From the NCBI GenBank assembly GCA_938002965.1, contig CALKZY010000044.1:1-59559 (forward strand): a DNA stretch of 59,559 nucleotides, in the 5' to 3' direction. The DNA is from an uncultured Acidimicrobiales bacterium. Its GTDB lineage: Bacteria; Actinomycetota; Acidimicrobiia; Acidimicrobiales; SZUA-35. Shown piece after piece: positions 41,934 through 49,816 of this stretch. Position 1 is the first letter of the stretch, and the number at the start of each line of letters is the position of its first letter. Made by a program: the position numbers and the translations under genes. The notes beneath the pieces were generated by a model. It was not told the DNA's origin, did no database searches, and saw only the letters and a program-made list of their open reading frames with translations.

Positions 41934-42300
41934 TTTTGGCTTCTTTCTCTTCCTTGGTGTTTTGAAGGTGGCGGACGTAGTCGTCCATGCGATTGAAGCT
42001 GTCGTCCCAGATGTGTCGATACTGATCGGTCCAGTCGGCAACCTCAGCCAGGGGGGCCGGCGCGATCGTGCACGGGCGAAACTGTGCACGGCGACCTTGG
42101 GTGATCAGACCGGCGTGTTCGAGCACTTTGATGTGTCTGGAGATCGCTGGGAGCGTTAGGTCGAACGGTTCGGCCAGATCGTTGACGCTCGCTTCGCCTT
42201 CGGCGAGGCGAGACAAGATCGCTCGGCGTGTCGAGTTCGCGAGAGCGGCGAAGGTCTCGTCGAGTCGGTCGTCATCGAGCGTTGTCTTGGTTGCTGCCAC
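41926..42300 (-). CDS. ArsR-family transcriptional regulator
   Basis: This 124-residue winged-helix protein has LDETFAALANSTRRAILSRLAEGEASVNDLAEPFDLTLPAISRHIKVLEHAGLITQGRRAQFRPC. It lacks the Cys metal box of true metal sensors and belongs to the group linked with SRPBCC proteins. Upstream, TAGGAT lies eight bases before its GTG start, inside an AT-rich promoter flanked by ACTTT/AAAGT inverted ends (42315-42350), a likely site of autorepression. Confidence 0.85.
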   Translation of the reverse strand: MAATKTTLDDDRLDETFAALANSTRRAILSRLAEGEASVNDLAEPFDLTLPAISRHIKVLEHAGLITQGRRAQFRPCTIAPAPLAEVADWTDQYRHIWDDSFNRMDDYVRHLQNTKEEKEAKSE

Positions 42301-42565
42301 CGGAACGGATCCTATACTTTCGATAGTCTCTAATTAACAATCATGTAAAGTACTAGTCGACGATGAGGTTCGCAACCCGTTGGCGACCTGGACGCCCCAA
42401 CAGCAGTTGCGGCGGGCGACGACAATGCAGGCGTGGCGGGTGACGGGATAGCAGTGCGCCACGATGCCGACAGCGACAAAAGGTCGATCGCTACAACGAT
42501 CGATTTTCAACTTCGAGTCGTAACGCTAAGGGGCCCGTGAACGATCCAACTAGACCGCGTTGTGA
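42301..42565. other. Promoter and spacer left of the island
   Basis: The first 60 bases are AT-rich and hold the ArsR-gene promoter. The rest shows no gene. A short terminator-like hairpin is at 42484-42507: TCGATCG-N6-CGATCGA followed by TTTT. Confidence 0.45.
42484..42507 (+). terminator. Terminator-like hairpin left of the island boundary
   Basis: A 7-base-pair stem with a 6-base loop followed by TTTT, with AAAA just upstream, so it could act in both directions. No gene clearly ends here. Confidence 0.4.
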
Positions 42566-42654
42566 TCAGATCGGCTCACAACAAAGTCTCACAGAAGCGC
42601 CAAAACCCGCCAAGATCAGCGGGTCTTGAGCAGTAGAGCGGAAGGTAAGGGATT
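42566..42654. repeat. Left attachment-like repeat (tRNA-Ser 3' end copy)
   Basis: An 89-base direct repeat of 59348-59436 in exact register, about 67 of 89 bases identical. The identical blocks are TCAGATCGGCTCACAACA at the left, the arms of a terminator stem (42605-42610 and 42619-42624), and 21 bases at 42634-42654 that equal the last 16 bases of tRNA-Ser(CGA) plus the five bases after its end. The mismatches fall largely in the terminator loop and linkers. Confidence 0.8.
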
Positions 42655-42661
42655 TCAGTTC

Positions 42662-42871
42662 ATGCAGTCCACGGCCAGGCCGATCACCGCACGACAGGCA
42701 GCGGCGGCCAAACTCCACAAGCGGCCGGAAGACGTCACCAAGAGTGAAAAGCAGGCGATGAAGCGCAATCTCGAAAGGATGGCGGACAAGGGCATCGCTG
42801 CGATGCACCCAGGAGCTCGTGGCGGTAGCGGCGGCGGAGTCGAAGCCTCGTTCAGCCTCACGGACAGTTAA
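42662..42871 (+). CDS. Small hypothetical protein at the island's left end
   Basis: This 69-residue basic, probably helical protein (TARQAAAAKLHKRPEDVTKS, then EKQAMKRNLERMADKGIAAM) has a Gly-rich segment near the end. It begins eight bases right of the attachment-like repeat, whose GGTAAGGG could serve as a distant ribosome-binding site. Codon use looks coding. Excisionase genes often sit at this position and are small and basic, but I see no helix-turn-helix, so no function is claimed. Confidence 0.45.
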   Translation: MQSTARPITARQAAAAKLHKRPEDVTKSEKQAMKRNLERMADKGIAAMHPGARGGSGGGVEASFSLTDS

Positions 42872-43318
42872 GGCGAACGTGCGAGCCTCGAAGCGAGAAC
42901 ACGCTGGCGATCGAATTCCGATCGTCATACCGAGAACGGCGAGCACCAGCCAACCATGCCGCAACTGGAACGCCGGGCCTCGTGCGATAGTCAGAGCGAG
43001 ATCCGCCAACCACATCCATTGCGTGCATCACATTCTCTCCCCTCTAGGGGGAGAGTGTGCCCGCAGCCCCAAACTCTTGGGCAGTACAAGAAGGGGAAAC
43101 CGGGCTCACCTGACCATGGTTGAAAAGTTGTGCGTCCGGCCTGCCGCCGCTTCCTCCGACGTTCGGTCACGGCTGGGCGCATCCACAGATCGGCTTCTCT
43201 AGGTACGTTGACACTCTTCAAAAGTTTCCGCGATCAGGAATTTTCGAGGGCGTCGGAAACCGGCTCCAGTCCCAGCTGATCCAAAATCGTGCTTGGCGAC
43301 GACCACCCCCAAAGCCAC
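42872..43318. other. Interval downstream of drmC
   Basis: No supported gene in these 447 bases. The only notable structure is the hairpin near 43031-43059 listed separately. Sequence quality in all six frames is poor, as expected for element-edge DNA. Confidence 0.4.
43031..43059. terminator. Hairpin downstream of the DISARM operon
   Basis: CTCTCCCC-N5-GGGGAGAG perfect stem extended by partial CACA/TGTG pairing. It lies 260 bases past the drmC stop. No T run, so it may terminate poorly or act as a structural element. Confidence 0.4.
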
Positions 43319-44029
43319 CTAGCCGATGACCCGCTCGTAGAGCGAACCTTGTTTCGACGCCATCGTCGACTCGATTGACTGAGCAAGCGCCGCATCTTCC
43401 ACCAGCAGTCCAAACTCAACGTTGCGATTTTCGGCGCTGTAGGAGAAGTTGGCGCTGGCGAGAAGCAGGACTTTGTGGTCGATGACAGTGAACTTGGCAT
43501 GGCTGACCACCTGCGGGCCGTCACTCAACGTTGCCGATCGGTAGACCGATGCGCCCCGGAGGTGTTGGACCAGGCGGCCCGGCTGCCCTTTGTCAGCATC
43601 GACGTAGACGGTCACATCCAACTCAGGTCGGCTGGCCGCTTCTTGGAGCACACCCCACATCTTCGAGGACGTTTCAAAGTTGTAAGTTGCGCAGGTAACC
43701 GACTCCTGTGCCTGATCGACCAATCGGTGAAACTCGCTCATCAGCCGGCCGACGGTTGCTTCGTTTCCGGGCATGGTCCAAACCGGTGTGAGGTCACCAG
43801 TTGAGGCTTTGGCTCCGGCGATGGCACTGAGGACGGCGACCGCCCGTTCAGCGTTCGTATGATCAAGATTGGCCTCGCTAAAGAGTCGCTCAGCGTCGGC
43901 GCGTCTCGCTTGGCGAACCTCCCGCAACGAACTCGCAAGGTGGGCTTCGCTGGCCAGGAGCGCCGCCAAAGCCTCAGCTTCTCGTGCAGTCAAGAACGAG
44001 CCCAGTGAAGCGAATGGATCAGAGTGCAT
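43319..44029 (-). CDS. drmC: DISARM phospholipase D-like protein DrmC
   Basis: This 236-residue protein ends in a PLD domain with one HKD motif (VSHAKFTVIDHKVLLLASANFSYSAENRN), preceded by SVTCATYNFETSSKMWGVLQEAASRPELDVTVYVDAD. DrmC belongs to the DISARM core set and is expected to act as a nuclease, but published work found it partly dispensable for protection. The helical N-terminal third (ASLGSFLTAREAEALAALLAS) is usual for the family. It is the last gene of the operon and overlaps drmB by 11 bases. Confidence 0.85.
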   Translation of the reverse strand: MHSDPFASLGSFLTAREAEALAALLASEAHLASSLREVRQARRADAERLFSEANLDHTNAERAVAVLSAIAGAKASTGDLTPVWTMPGNEATVGRLMSEFHRLVDQAQESVTCATYNFETSSKMWGVLQEAASRPELDVTVYVDADKGQPGRLVQHLRGASVYRSATLSDGPQVVSHAKFTVIDHKVLLLASANFSYSAENRNVEFGLLVEDAALAQSIESTMASKQGSLYERVIG

Positions 44030-46097
44030 CTATGGAACCGAAGAAGCCTTCAACCGTTAGCTCGCCTGCCGCTGTAGGGAGACTGAGCAGGAAACGGCGA
44101 TCCAAGAAGCGGTTCGCTCGCTCGCACGACGTCTCCGATGCGAACGTGCAGCAGTGGCACGCCGCGCCATGCAGGAAGTCCTCCGGATCGCTCGGCGTAC
44201 GCATGGCGCAGATCGGGTCGGATGAACAACGGGACATCCTTCGCAGTGCAGCGTTGACGACGTCTTGAAGCCGCCGTGGCTCAGCTAGGGCAACGAGGCC
44301 ACCGAGCGTCCCTTCACTATCCGATGCGGTCGTGCAGATCAGGATCCCCGCTGCGGCCCGCCGCTCAGGGCTTGCGGTCCAGCCGTATATCCGCTCGGTC
44401 AGACTTGCGGCGCCGTAGCCACAAGTCATCGCCATCTCTCGGATCAGGATGTGGGCCAAGGTGTGGAGGAGCCAGTAGCGCGGCGACGGCAGGCGACTGT
44501 CGGGATCGACTGCTTTGGCCGTCTCTGAGAAGCGCCGTTGAAAGTTGCGTCGGTGTGACTGTCGGTGTGCTTGCCATAGGGCGGACGCCTCGACAGTTTG
44601 CTCCCATGCGGCAACTGCGTCGAGGTCAAGTTGGAGGAAGATACCTTCGCCGCGGTCTTCGGTCGCGGGAATCCATGTGGGCTTGCCGTCGCGTGTCAGC
44701 TTGACCAGCCGCCTGGCTACATCGTTGACACGGTCCATCTCGTCCAAGCGGGTGAAGCCAAGTACTGCGTTGATCTTCTTCATCTTGTCGACGGCGATTA
44801 CCCGTGAGATTCCGGGTGGCAACTCTGGGCCTCGTTCTACTTCGGTTACCAGTAGGTCGGGCTGATCTGCGTCGGGTTCGAGCGTCTCCTGTTGTAGGTA
44901 CTCCCACTCGGGTACGAGAAGCTCAACGGGGTCCCAGTTCGCTCTTCGTTCCAGGCGTGCCTCCTCGGACTCGCCTGGCGCCATTGCTTCGCTGACAATC
45001 TGACCTAATTGATCATCATCGATTCCACCCAGCGCGACACGTCCATCGGCCAGGTCACGAATGATGCCGAGGTCAGTGGAATACTTCTCCAGCTTGTCGG
45101 CACCGAGTTCTCGCCGAAGCCTGTCCGCTAGCGCGCCTTGTTCTTCGGCCGCCGTTCGGGGCATGACGATTGTCGATTGGATCGACCCGAACCATAGGTT
45201 TGACGCTCCCATCATGATCAGCGCCGGTAGCGCCTGACACGTTGCGTCGAAGGCGTTTAGGTGGGGATGTCTTCCCCTGCATACCTGTGGCAGCTTCTCG
45301 CGGCCAGCCCGACCGCGCCCTTCGGCCATGGTCCTCGTCAGGCCGCATGACTGGCACTCCACGATCGAGCCGATGTTGCCACCGAGGTTCGGCTCTCGCA
45401 TCTTGAGCGCCGGGCTTTCGACCTTTGGGCAATGGGTTCCGCGATGGACCCACAGGTCGTAGGGGAACTCATCAAGGTGGCCGTTGGTGCAGGTAAGAAG
45501 GTGTTGTGCCGGGACACCGGGGCTTTGGCGCTTGCTGCTCGACTTCTTCTTGGTTCCACCTCGTGGTCGACGGCCGGGGCATTTGTTGTGAACGAAGCGC
45601 GCCTGGTCGGGCCGAAATGGGTGGGTGTTCTCGTAGGCGAATCTTGGAAGTGGAGCGAGCATGTCACACCCGGTGCATCGCAACCATTGGGGGAACACCC
45701 TGGCCGGGATGCCGAGGTCATCGCCGTCGGGCGAGAACGGATTCTGTTTGGGCTGCCAGGGGAATGGCCTCAACGACTCCACTTGGTTGCCGAGGTGAAG
45801 CCGGGCGACGTCCAGCAGCCTTGGCTCTTCGATCGCCGGGATGTGTTGTCTGCGTTTCCAGATTCGATCCCAGTCGTCGAGGCCTGCGGGCATGGTGGCG
45901 AACCCTGGCAGATCCATGATCGATCCAGGCCCGTAGGTGTACAACAGTGACGACGGCCGAGCCGATCCGACTTTCGCCCTGTTTTTTACCGCCTCGTCCT
46001 CGGCATCTCCCAGCGGGTCGAGTACCTCGGCATCGTTTGTGATCATGGGGTCGTCTCCACCGCCTGCGATGCTCGGGTTTGGGTCTAGCGATGTCAC
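44019..46097 (-). CDS. drmB: DISARM DUF1998 protein DrmB
   Basis: This 692-residue protein begins with an N-terminal segment RPSSLLYTYGPGSIMDLPGF. It has zinc-type cysteines in WLRCTGCDMLAPL and HLLTCTNGHLDEFPYDLWVHRG, a CQSCG pair, and the C-terminal DUF1998 domain with LHTLAHILIREMAMTCGYGAASLTERIYG and the last cysteine cluster CSSDPICAMRTPSDPEDFLHG plus ACHCC. In DISARM, DrmB binds the DrmA helicase, and the complex loads on DNA ends of phage. Its start overlaps the drmA stop by four bases. Confidence 0.9.
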   Translation of the reverse strand: MTSLDPNPSIAGGGDDPMITNDAEVLDPLGDAEDEAVKNRAKVGSARPSSLLYTYGPGSIMDLPGFATMPAGLDDWDRIWKRRQHIPAIEEPRLLDVARLHLGNQVESLRPFPWQPKQNPFSPDGDDLGIPARVFPQWLRCTGCDMLAPLPRFAYENTHPFRPDQARFVHNKCPGRRPRGGTKKKSSSKRQSPGVPAQHLLTCTNGHLDEFPYDLWVHRGTHCPKVESPALKMREPNLGGNIGSIVECQSCGLTRTMAEGRGRAGREKLPQVCRGRHPHLNAFDATCQALPALIMMGASNLWFGSIQSTIVMPRTAAEEQGALADRLRRELGADKLEKYSTDLGIIRDLADGRVALGGIDDDQLGQIVSEAMAPGESEEARLERRANWDPVELLVPEWEYLQQETLEPDADQPDLLVTEVERGPELPPGISRVIAVDKMKKINAVLGFTRLDEMDRVNDVARRLVKLTRDGKPTWIPATEDRGEGIFLQLDLDAVAAWEQTVEASALWQAHRQSHRRNFQRRFSETAKAVDPDSRLPSPRYWLLHTLAHILIREMAMTCGYGAASLTERIYGWTASPERRAAAGILICTTASDSEGTLGGLVALAEPRRLQDVVNAALRRMSRCSSDPICAMRTPSDPEDFLHGAACHCCTFASETSCERANRFLDRRFLLSLPTAAGELTVEGFFGSIDAL

Positions 46098-49000
46098 GAC
46101 TCATCCTCCGGTGGCGGCGGGAGCGTCCATTCGGGGCTGCCTTCGGCGGGCCGCATGAAGAGACGGTCTTGTTTGGGGCTGACAAGTACGTTGATTTCGG
46201 GCTGAACTTCGCGCATCGAGTTTGCGACCGTGAACGGCGCTTCCGCTGATGAGCCGGCTGCGGTCTTGGCGTTTTCCGGGCTCATGAGTAGCGGCAGGTA
46301 CTCGTCACCTCGGCCGGTGCGCTCGTATACCAATGTCTTGGTTTCTTCGACGGCTGTGCGGGCCCGCCTGGTCCAGTGATCAATCCGATTTGTCAGCAGG
46401 TCGCGTGCCCGTTTTGCCACCTCTTCGTCTTGTGCGGCTGCGGCGATGCGGTCGCGGAGTCTCCCGATGAGCTGTTCCACGTCTGACTGTCGGTCCCGTA
46501 TCCGTCCGGCGCTGTGCTCTGGGGAGAGACCGTCTTCCTCGCTCGCCTGTTGCACTCGGGTGATGCTGACGAGCAGGGCGTCTATCCCTCGCTCTAGGGA
46601 GGTAGCCGAGAATGGAGTAACGGAGAGTGCCTCTACTTGTGAGTAGAAGGTCTCGTGGTAGTGGCGGAACTGTTCGAAGTGGGCGAGGTCTCGGGGGCGG
46701 GCCCAGTTGCCCAGAGCGACGACCAGCCCCGGACGGTCGTTGTCTCGGCCAACTCGGGACGAAGCCTGGATGTACTCGGCGGTGTTCTTGGGTTGCCCGA
46801 CTACCAGCATGAGCCCGAGGCGTTGAACGTCGACCCCTACTTGAAGCATTGAGGTTGCGAGCACAACGTCGAAGGGGGCGGCACCACGCTTTTTCACCGG
46901 CTTGCCTTCGTTGATTGCCGTACGGCGGGCCTCGAACGCTGCCGTTGTGTCGAGGTCCGGGTCGAACTCCAGCGAGAGCCGGTCTAGTGTCCGGCCGATC
47001 TCGCTCGACGCGATTCGCGATGTCAGCTCGGCGACATTCAAGTTGCCGAAGTCGGTTCCGTATCGCCTGGGGAATCCGGACCATTTCTCTGGGTTGCCTA
47101 CTCGTGTGGCAACGTCGTCCGCCAGGTACCGGGCCATGCCGGCGAGTTCTCGGGTGGCGTTGAAGTAACCCACCAGGGTGGCGTATGGGTCGGCTGCGGT
47201 TCCAGCCTGGTCCAGCAATAGCTGTCCAGCTGAGAGCAGTACTTGGGCTACTCGAATTTCCGCGCTTGACAAGCGGACGCCTTGGGCACTTACGCCGACG
47301 TATCGCCGCCCTGGCCGGTCGGAACTGACGGGTACTTCTTTAGAAAAGAAGGTGTCGGCTACGTCCAATACTTGGGGCGGGAAGATCTGGACCCGCCGCC
47401 CGTAGAGGCCTCGTACTTGGTTTTCGGCGTTGCGAACGGTCGCGGTGGAAGCAACGATCAGCGGGCGTACCGACTGGCCTTCGGCGGTTTCCCAGGAGCA
47501 CAGTGTTTCGATTGCGACCTCGAACAGTCCAACCGCTGTTCCAAGGGCGCCCGTTATCAGGTGCAGCTCGTCCTGGATGATGAGATCTGGCGGGCGGAGG
47601 CGGCCGACGGGCTGAATGGTGGCCGACGGCAGCTTGTCGGTCTTGGGGTGGGCGGTTTTGATGTCGCAGCTGGCGAAGTCGGGGTGGGCGTACCCATGCC
47701 GGCCACACTTTCGATGGACGTAGCCGAAGAGCGAAGCGGCTTCCCCTTCGCGGGCTAGTCGGGCGAACTTGTCGACGGTGGCGATCACGAAGGCCGGGGC
47801 GAGCCGGTAGATCTCTTCGTCGACGGTCAGTACGGGAAGTCCTTCGTCGACCCCGCCACCTTTGCTGAATGGGCACTGTGCCAGTTCGTCTCCGCAGTAC
47901 ACGAACACCCGTCGCGGGCCGTCGTCGGTCTTTACTTGGGCGGCCGTGATCGGCGTTCCACACCACGGGCACCGCTGCACTTGAAGCACGGGCAGTCGAT
48001 GACGGCCGTATTCGTTGGCGTCCTGCAGTTGCTTCTTCGCTTCTTCGAACCGCTTTGGCGACACATTTGTACCCACCCACAGGCCGATTCGGAACGGCTC
48101 CGTTCCCCATGTGGTTTCGTCTTCTCGCCTCGCCAACTCCGCTGCGCATATCAACGCCGTCGCCCGTTGAAACTGCTGAGAGGTGAGCAGCCGCAGCGTG
48201 TAGCGCATAAGTACTGCCACTCCGGCCGTGCCGTCGAGAGGCCCTTCGGTGGATTCGACGATGCCTTGCCGTCTGCGCACGGCGAAGGTGTAGGCGGCCA
48301 GGCCGAGGTATGCCTCGGTCTTGCCGCCACCGGTTGGGAAGAATAAAAGCTCGACGCTCGCCAGATGGTCGGCCGATCGATTCTTGGAGGCTGGGTCGCT
48401 GAGCGATCCGAGCTGCATGAGTATGAACGCCAACTGGAAGGTCCGCCAGGACGCCGCCTGGTCACCCAATTCGGCTACGGCTTGGCGGGCCTGCTCAATG
48501 GTCAGCGAAGGGTCCGAGGCTCGACGGTCGGCGACCTGCGAGGCAATTCGCTGGTCTCGCATCGTGCGATTCATGAAACGGAAGCAGCGAAGTGCTTCTT
48601 CGTTACCGGTGATGTGCTCAAGTCCCTTTACCAAACGGCCGTGCACCTGGTTGGCCTCGTAGAGAACCTGCTCGCAGGTGTCGGCCAGATGATCCGGTAA
48701 CCTTTCGGCCACCTTTTGTTGCTCGGCGAGCCAATCCCGGTAGCCGTTGAGGATCGGCTCCAAACCGGCTCGAAGCTGCTCCGGTGTCGCTTCGGTCAGC
48801 TTTCCCATGGCGAGCATTGCGCCTTCGACCGCTCGGGCCTGAGTCTGCGGTGTGTCAGCTGTAGGTAGCCAGGTCGTCGACACTTCGGTTGCCCGCCGCG
48901 CCCCCGGCGACGCTAGCCAATCAGCAGAGCAGGTCCGACCGATGGCAAACTCAAGCCGGTTCCGATACTGCAGGTTGAGGCGCCTGACTTCGTCGTCGTG

Positions 49001-49816
49001 CTCAGGCCAGGTTTGTTCGACGATGTCTCGAACGGGGAGGAACACCTCGGCACCCTCGGCGTGAACGCGGAGGTGTGTCTGGAACATCCACATGCTGGTG
49101 GGGATCGGCGTCGGGGTTTCCCGATCGTTGCACAGGGCCAATTCGATGAGGGTGCGCCCGTGTTGATCATCGTCGTATCGATCGACCCGCAGACAAATCT
49201 CGTCTTGTAGGGGAAACGTTGTCGTAGTTTCGGCGTTCAGACTGTTGAGGTCGACTGTCGTCGACTTTTTGACCGGGTTCCGCTGGTAGTTGTAGATCGG
49301 CCGGTCGGATTTGGTTCGCTCGCCGGTCTCGACTCGCTCGTATACGCCCCACGAGGCGTCGACGGTGAATGAGGTGAGATCGTCGGGAACCTGGAATCGA
49401 AGCCCCATCGAGGCTGGAATCATCAATCCCTGCCGTGGCGCCCGGTCCTCCGCGTCGTCTCCGCGCTCATCAGCCTGGTTCTCGTCGGCTGGAGGCGTCG
49501 GCACACCGGCTAATCCGGAACGATTCGCTTCGTCAAGGTCCACTTCTGTGAGTGACTGCCCGTCGGCCCCCTCGTCAACGAAGCTCGCATTCTCGCCGTT
49601 GGCCGCGAGCTTCACCGGTGCAATGTGACCGACCAAGTACTGCTGCCGCGGGCTCGTCGACAGCAATTCGCTCGGCCCAAACTTCGGCCCGAGCAGCTCA
49701 CGCTCAAGAATGTCAGCCAAGTTCTCACGGGCTGCCAGCGACGTTCCGTCTAGATCCACGCTCAAGGGATATTCCGGTGCTGATGCGGTCGGAACGTCAA
49801 CCTCACCGTCCGCCAT
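46094..49816 (-). CDS. drmA: DISARM helicase DrmA
   Basis: This 1240-residue superfamily 2 helicase has Walker A in LFFPTGGGKTEAYLGLAAY (494-500), a zinc-like CPWC (616-619) with later Cys641 and Cys648, motif II DELH (749-752) in LIIQDELHLITGALG and motif VI in IQASSRVGRDNDRPGLV near 1030. About 480 residues precede the ATPase, as in other DrmA proteins. It is the motor of the system, working with DrmB. The frame begins in the TGATG overlap with the methylase gene and ends in an ATGA overlap with drmB, so all are co-translated. Confidence 0.92.
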   Translation of the reverse strand: MADGEVDVPTASAPEYPLSVDLDGTSLAARENLADILERELLGPKFGPSELLSTSPRQQYLVGHIAPVKLAANGENASFVDEGADGQSLTEVDLDEANRSGLAGVPTPPADENQADERGDDAEDRAPRQGLMIPASMGLRFQVPDDLTSFTVDASWGVYERVETGERTKSDRPIYNYQRNPVKKSTTVDLNSLNAETTTTFPLQDEICLRVDRYDDDQHGRTLIELALCNDRETPTPIPTSMWMFQTHLRVHAEGAEVFLPVRDIVEQTWPEHDDEVRRLNLQYRNRLEFAIGRTCSADWLASPGARRATEVSTTWLPTADTPQTQARAVEGAMLAMGKLTEATPEQLRAGLEPILNGYRDWLAEQQKVAERLPDHLADTCEQVLYEANQVHGRLVKGLEHITGNEEALRCFRFMNRTMRDQRIASQVADRRASDPSLTIEQARQAVAELGDQAASWRTFQLAFILMQLGSLSDPASKNRSADHLASVELLFFPTGGGKTEAYLGLAAYTFAVRRRQGIVESTEGPLDGTAGVAVLMRYTLRLLTSQQFQRATALICAAELARREDETTWGTEPFRIGLWVGTNVSPKRFEEAKKQLQDANEYGRHRLPVLQVQRCPWCGTPITAAQVKTDDGPRRVFVYCGDELAQCPFSKGGGVDEGLPVLTVDEEIYRLAPAFVIATVDKFARLAREGEAASLFGYVHRKCGRHGYAHPDFASCDIKTAHPKTDKLPSATIQPVGRLRPPDLIIQDELHLITGALGTAVGLFEVAIETLCSWETAEGQSVRPLIVASTATVRNAENQVRGLYGRRVQIFPPQVLDVADTFFSKEVPVSSDRPGRRYVGVSAQGVRLSSAEIRVAQVLLSAGQLLLDQAGTAADPYATLVGYFNATRELAGMARYLADDVATRVGNPEKWSGFPRRYGTDFGNLNVAELTSRIASSEIGRTLDRLSLEFDPDLDTTAAFEARRTAINEGKPVKKRGAAPFDVVLATSMLQVGVDVQRLGLMLVVGQPKNTAEYIQASSRVGRDNDRPGLVVALGNWARPRDLAHFEQFRHYHETFYSQVEALSVTPFSATSLERGIDALLVSITRVQQASEEDGLSPEHSAGRIRDRQSDVEQLIGRLRDRIAAAAQDEEVAKRARDLLTNRIDHWTRRARTAVEETKTLVYERTGRGDEYLPLLMSPENAKTAAGSSAEAPFTVANSMREVQPEINVLVSPKQDRLFMRPAEGSPEWTLPPPPEDES

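Noticed and set aside
42566..43015. A 149-codon minus-strand frame at the island's left end with a hydrophobic N-terminus
   Set aside because: Its last third is encoded by the tRNA-derived repeat and terminator, and its middle is antisense to the better-looking gene at 42662-42871. No ribosome-binding site.
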